From: Verrucomicrobiaceae bacterium | Lineage (GTDB): Bacteria > Verrucomicrobiota > Verrucomicrobiia > Verrucomicrobiales > Akkermansiaceae | Reading direction: 5' to 3' | Assembly (NCBI GenBank): GCA_027491155.1 | Contig: JAIXWR010000009.1 | Location: 182,451-246,450 of the forward strand | Length of the DNA: 64,000 nt | In this document: positions 60,982-64,000 of the stretch, in pieces | Layout: the number at the start of each line of letters is the position of its first letter | Numbering within the stretch: the stretch's first letter is position 1 | Position numbers and translations under genes: made by a program | The notes under the pieces: model-generated | What the model was told of the DNA's origin: nothing | Database searches by the model: none | The model's input: the letters and a program-made list of their open reading frames with translations, nothing else

Positions 60982-63017
60982 ACCCGCACCGGCCAGCCCC
61001 GATGAAGCCGTGCCGGATCCCGGCCTTCCGCCGGCTGTGCGCCTGGATCGCGACCGGTGCCGCCTGCGGCTTCGCCACTGCGGCCGAAATCAAGGTCGTG
61101 GGCTTGAAGACGCTGAAGGAGGCCGAGGTTCTCGAACTCCTGGGCGACCGGCTCGAATACATCCGCAGCAAGCCACCCAGCCCGGCAAGGGCAGGCGATG
61201 CCGCCTTCCTGCTGGAGAACCTGATGCGCCGCCAGGGGTTCCAGAACCCGAGCGTGAAACCGGTTCTCGCCGGCAACACGATCCGGCTGATGGTCGACGA
61301 AGGCGCGCGGCTGTCGATCGGCTCGGTCGCGGTGCCCGGCCTGCAAAAGGAAGACCAGATCCGGCTCTCCAAACTCTTCCGCCTCCCCGGACAAGAACGG
61401 GTGCTGAATCCCGCGCAGGAACCTCCCTTCCGCGAGGAGGACGTCGCCGAGGGACTCTCCCTGCTCGAAGCCGACTTCCGCTCGCGCGGCTATTGGAAGG
61501 CCAAGGCGGCGGTGGAGAAGCGGGGCATCACCCCGGGCACCAGCGAGGTGTCCTTCATGATCCGGATCACGCCGGGCCCCTTGCACAAACTCGGGGCCCC
61601 ACGCTTCGACGGGGCACCCGCCGAACTGCTGCCCGAGCTTCGTGAACGCACGGCCGTCCATGTCGGGAAAGTGGCCGGCACCGATCTGCTGACCACCCTG
61701 CGCGGCGAGGTCGAGAGCGTCTTCCGCTCCACCGGCTTCCCGCTCGAAGTCTTCAAGATGAACCGCATCCTCGACGAGGGCACGCTGACGCCTCGCTTCA
61801 TCATCCAGTTCGGCAAACGCCAGCGGCTCGGCACCGTCCGGGTCGAAGGAGCGGAGAAGACGAAAATCGACCGCATCACCCGGCGCTTCGAAAGCCTGCG
61901 GGGCGACTGGTTCGATGCGGAAACCTTCGATGCCCGCCTCAAAAGTATCCTGGCCACCGGCGCCTTCTCTTCGGTGCAGGTCGAAAACCACGCCAACCCC
62001 GACGGCACCCTGGATGCAACCCTCCAGATGGTCGAAGGCCGGGCCCGCGGCACCACGGCCTACACGGGCTTCGGCAGCTACGAAGGCGCGATCTTCGGCA
62101 TGAAGTACCACGACCGGAACTTCAGGGGCAACCTCTGGAATCTCAGCACGGGTCTCGAAGTCAGCTCGCGCGGCCTGCTCGGGGAACTCCGGCTTTCCGA
62201 TCCCTGGCTCCTGGACACCGACACCCACCTCGGGCTCCGGCTCTTCTCGGTCACCCGCGGGCACGAAGGTTACGACAAGTTCGAAACGGGCGTCTCCGCC
62301 GAGTTCTCGCGCGACGGCCTCGCGGAAAACCTCGATGCAAGCCTGATGCTCGGCGCCTCCTGGGTCGACATCAGCGACAACGGCATCCCCCTCAACGAAC
62401 TCGGCGAGACCACCTACACCCACCAGTTCATTCGCGGTAACCTCACCCTCGACCGCCGCGATGACCGCGTTTCGCCCACCAGCGGCTACCACCTCGGCGC
62501 GCAACTCGAAGCCGGACTCATCCTCGGTGACATCAACTCGAACTACATCCGCTTCGACACCCTCGCCGCCGGCTACCTGCCCGTCGGGAAAAAGGGTCAG
62601 ATCAACCTGGGAGCGCGGGCGGGCATGCTACTCCCGTCCGGCGGCATCAACGAATTCCCCATCGACCTCCGGCTCTTCACCGGCGGGCCCGACAGCGTGC
62701 GCTCGTTCCGCTACCGCGAGCTCGGCCCCCGGACCACCAGCAACGACCCCGCTGGCGGTGAAAGCTACTGGGTCACTAACGCCGAGTACGCCCACAGCAT
62801 CGCGGGCCCCGTCAAATGCGTCGGCTTCTTCGACGCCGGCGATCTCTCGGCACTGGACCAGGGATTCGACTTCTCTTCCCCCGACCTCGCCGTCGGACTC
62901 GGAATCCGCCTTGATCTTCCGGTCGGGCCGATCCGTTTCGAATACGGACATAATCTCACCCGGGACGAGGGCGAGCCTTCGGGCACCTGGCACTTCGCGA
63001 TCGGAACCGCCTTTTGA
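60978..63017 (+). CDS. tamA: BamA/TamA-like outer-membrane barrel protein
   Basis: A 679-residue Omp85-family protein: signal peptide near residues 12-36 (LCAWIATGAACGFATA), POTRA-type repeats up to about residue 350 (IKVVGLKTLKEAEVLELLGDRL, FGKRQRLGTVRVEGAEKTKIDRITRRFESLRGD), and a 16-stranded barrel. The barrel carries the family motif LTLDRRDDRVSPTSGYHL, the RSFRYRELGPR loop corresponding to VRGF/Y, and ends in a terminal aromatic residue (IGTAF). The ATG at 60978 overlaps the tamB stop (ATGA); ATG 61002 is also possible. The tamB-first order is the reverse of the E. coli tamAB operon. Confidence 0.9.
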   Translation: MNPHRPAPMKPCRIPAFRRLCAWIATGAACGFATAAEIKVVGLKTLKEAEVLELLGDRLEYIRSKPPSPARAGDAAFLLENLMRRQGFQNPSVKPVLAGNTIRLMVDEGARLSIGSVAVPGLQKEDQIRLSKLFRLPGQERVLNPAQEPPFREEDVAEGLSLLEADFRSRGYWKAKAAVEKRGITPGTSEVSFMIRITPGPLHKLGAPRFDGAPAELLPELRERTAVHVGKVAGTDLLTTLRGEVESVFRSTGFPLEVFKMNRILDEGTLTPRFIIQFGKRQRLGTVRVEGAEKTKIDRITRRFESLRGDWFDAETFDARLKSILATGAFSSVQVENHANPDGTLDATLQMVEGRARGTTAYTGFGSYEGAIFGMKYHDRNFRGNLWNLSTGLEVSSRGLLGELRLSDPWLLDTDTHLGLRLFSVTRGHEGYDKFETGVSAEFSRDGLAENLDASLMLGASWVDISDNGIPLNELGETTYTHQFIRGNLTLDRRDDRVSPTSGYHLGAQLEAGLILGDINSNYIRFDTLAAGYLPVGKKGQINLGARAGMLLPSGGINEFPIDLRLFTGGPDSVRSFRYRELGPRTTSNDPAGGESYWVTNAEYAHSIAGPVKCVGFFDAGDLSALDQGFDFSSPDLAVGLGIRLDLPVGPIRFEYGHNLTRDEGEPSGTWHFAIGTAF

Positions 63018-63073
63018 GCACCGCTTCAAAGACACGGTTCGACATCGCGACCGATCCTGCCATCAATCGTTCC

Positions 63074-63733
63074 ATGTACGTGCTTTCCTGCGAGCCCGCC
63101 ACCTGCGCCGTACCCGAGTGGCACAAGGACCTCTTTCGGTCCCATGAAGAAACCGTGACCTCCGCCGAAGGCTGGGCCCCGGGTTCGCTGAATCTCGCCC
63201 AGGCCTTTGCCACCAAACTGCGGACGCTCCTCGCCCACGGGGACATCACCCGCCTGCTGGTGGACTTCTCGAAGCCACCCGACGACCCCTCCCGCTTCAG
63301 CCGCTTCTCACTTCAACTGACCGACGACCAGCGGAGGAGATTGGACGAGAGGCATCACACCCCTTACTACAACCTGCTGTCCCAGAGAATTGTTGAAGAG
63401 CAGCGTCGCACTGGATTCGCCCGCCACCTGTCCATTCGCACCGAAGAACGCCCGGATCTTCCACCGGTCGCCCTGTTTCACGATTCGACCCGCTCCCTCG
63501 AGGTCCGTTGGGCAAAGGAATGGTCCGACAACTTGCAAAGCATCCAACCCGACTTGCCTATCGAGATCCTCGATCAACCCGACTACCCCCTCTCCGCCGC
63601 GCTCCGCAGAGAATTCCCCGAAGGTTTCGCCAGCCTTTCGTTAGTGGTAGCCAGCACCTGCTTCCTCAATGGACAACCCGTTCGCTGGGAGGTGCTGAAA
63701 AAGGCGCTTCTGGACTCCTGCCCGAAGATTTGA
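63074..63733 (+). CDS. N-formylglutamate-amidohydrolase-like protein, probably catalytically altered
   Basis: A 219-residue protein resembling predicted N-formylglutamate amidohydrolases: MYVLSCEPATCAVPEWHKDLF, SLNLAQAFATKLRTLLAHGDITRLLVDFSKPPDDPSRF, HTPYYNLLSQRIVEEQ, GFARHLSIRTEERP. The family metal-site His motifs are changed (CEPAT where CEHA is usual; HLSIRTEERP where HLSVHSFTP is usual), so hydrolase activity is doubtful. The ATG at 63074 fits the family start; a TTG at 63014 overlapping the barrel gene stop would add 20 residues. It is downstream of tamA on the same strand. Confidence 0.7.
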   Translation: MYVLSCEPATCAVPEWHKDLFRSHEETVTSAEGWAPGSLNLAQAFATKLRTLLAHGDITRLLVDFSKPPDDPSRFSRFSLQLTDDQRRRLDERHHTPYYNLLSQRIVEEQRRTGFARHLSIRTEERPDLPPVALFHDSTRSLEVRWAKEWSDNLQSIQPDLPIEILDQPDYPLSAALRREFPEGFASLSLVVASTCFLNGQPVRWEVLKKALLDSCPKI

Positions 63734-63883
63734 GCCGGGGCGAAGCCTACCGCGGCGCTCGAGGGCAGTCCACCCATCCCGCCTCGCATTCCCTGTCGGC
63801 ATCCCCCCGCGTGGTCGTCCCGTCCGCCGACCACCTCCGTCGTCGCGGGCGGAGGCACCCGCCGCCGGCGGCACCCCGCGTGC

Positions 63884-63924
63884 AAAAAAAGAGCCCGGCA
63901 CCCACGTTGACGTGGATGCCGGGC
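63884..63924 (-). terminator. rRNA-operon terminator
   Basis: GCCCGGCA (63893-63900) pairs with TGCCGGGC (63917-63924), with a further CCACGT/ACGTGG stem inside. Seven A residues at 63884-63890 give a U tract for minus-strand transcripts leaving the 5S gene. Confidence 0.88.
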
Positions 63925-63929
63925 AAATA

Positions 63930-64000
63930 CCTGGCGGCGACCTACTCTCACAGGACCTGTCGTCCCAATACCATCGGCGCTGCAGCGTTTCACTTCCGGG
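63930..64000 (-). rRNA. 5S ribosomal RNA, 3' part
   Basis: The reverse complement of 63930-63952 is the conserved 5S 3' end (GAGAGTAGGTCGCCGCCAGG), and the segment up to 64000 fits the rest of a bacterial 5S RNA, including CGCTGCAGCGCCGATGG-like sequence. Its 5' end lies past the window; with about 115 nt expected, roughly 45 nt are missing. The 23S and 16S genes presumably follow beyond the end. Confidence 0.93.

Noticed and set aside
63734..63883. Possible minus-strand gene between the 5S terminator and 63734
   Set aside because: The frame there overlaps the 3' part of the plus-strand gene and crosses the rRNA terminator region; no domain is visible.
1..64000. Insertion sequences, phage genes or integrase next to the tRNA
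   Set aside because: No transposase, integrase or direct-repeat att site was found; base composition is even.

Overview
The window is about two-thirds G+C, densely coded on both strands, and looks like chromosome of a Gram-negative member of the Verrucomicrobiota, probably Verrucomicrobiaceae. That placement is inferred from protein character, not from a database search. The signs are secreted proteins ending in a DxDxDG...EYAFG module, a type II secretion/type IV-pilus-like apparatus with degenerate L and M proteins, a carboxynorspermidine polyamine route, many Gfo/Idh/MocA and ThuA proteins, few Shine-Dalgarno sites, and outer-membrane genes of the TamB/BamA type. The window opens inside a tRNA-Thr gene and closes inside a 5S rRNA gene on the minus strand. 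No transposase, phage gene or CRISPR array was seen.

Layout. 0.1-3.2 kb: gluconate-type permease, carboxynorspermidine decarboxylase (nspC) and a small membrane protein. 3.2-7.3 kb: moaA on the minus strand, divergent from a compact plus-strand run nagB-nagA-small DMT protein-mobA/moaD fusion. 7.3-8.6 kb: two small overlapping gene pairs, a nucleotidyltransferase pair and hicBA. 8.6-15.6 kb: apbC/Mrp, uncharacterised proteins, a YlbF-family protein, an alpha/beta hydrolase, a glycine-rich-domain protein and a di-haem cytochrome c peroxidase. 15.9-25.9 kb (minus): a TPR protein, then the first secretion cluster gspD-unknown-M-L-K-J-I-H-G. 26-31.7 kb: carboxynorspermidine dehydrogenase, an LDH/MDH-type enzyme, alanine dehydrogenase, haem A synthase and an AI-2E-family permease. 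31.9-33.5 kb: a TIGR01777 epimerase and a GbsR/MarR regulator with matching operator-like palindromes. 33.7-41.5 kb: two tandem paralogous exported proteins of about 1,000 residues and an SGNH hydrolase that share a C-terminal module. 41.5-46.2 kb (minus): ThuA protein, two Gfo/Idh/MocA oxidoreductases, a DUF4177 protein and a TIM-barrel sugar isomerase. 46.3-50.3 kb: ribBA-rhaM (plus) convergent with hemB and cysS (minus). 51-57.2 kb (minus): the second secretion cluster, pseudopilin-gspF-gspE-gspE. 57.5-63.7 kb (plus): tamB, a BamA/TamA-like barrel protein and an N-formylglutamate-amidohydrolase-like protein. The end holds the rRNA-operon terminator and 5S rRNA.

Functional links. The two Gsp clusters together supply secretin, inner-membrane L/M/F proteins, pseudopilins and two ATPases, but no GspC or prepilin peptidase is present. 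The large exported proteins are plausible cargo; this is inference. NspC and the dehydrogenase catalyse consecutive polyamine steps but lie 23 kb apart. MoaA and MobA/MoaD serve molybdopterin cofactor synthesis. NagB and NagA return amino sugars to fructose-6-phosphate.

Small-scale structure is unusually rich. Palindromic elements fill several gaps between convergent genes, in one case supplying both stop codons. A composite palindrome plus CATCCAC repeat is found both between genes and, in frame, inside nspC. Several promoters place a TAGNTT -10 box only 6-10 nt before the start codon, which suggests leaderless messages.
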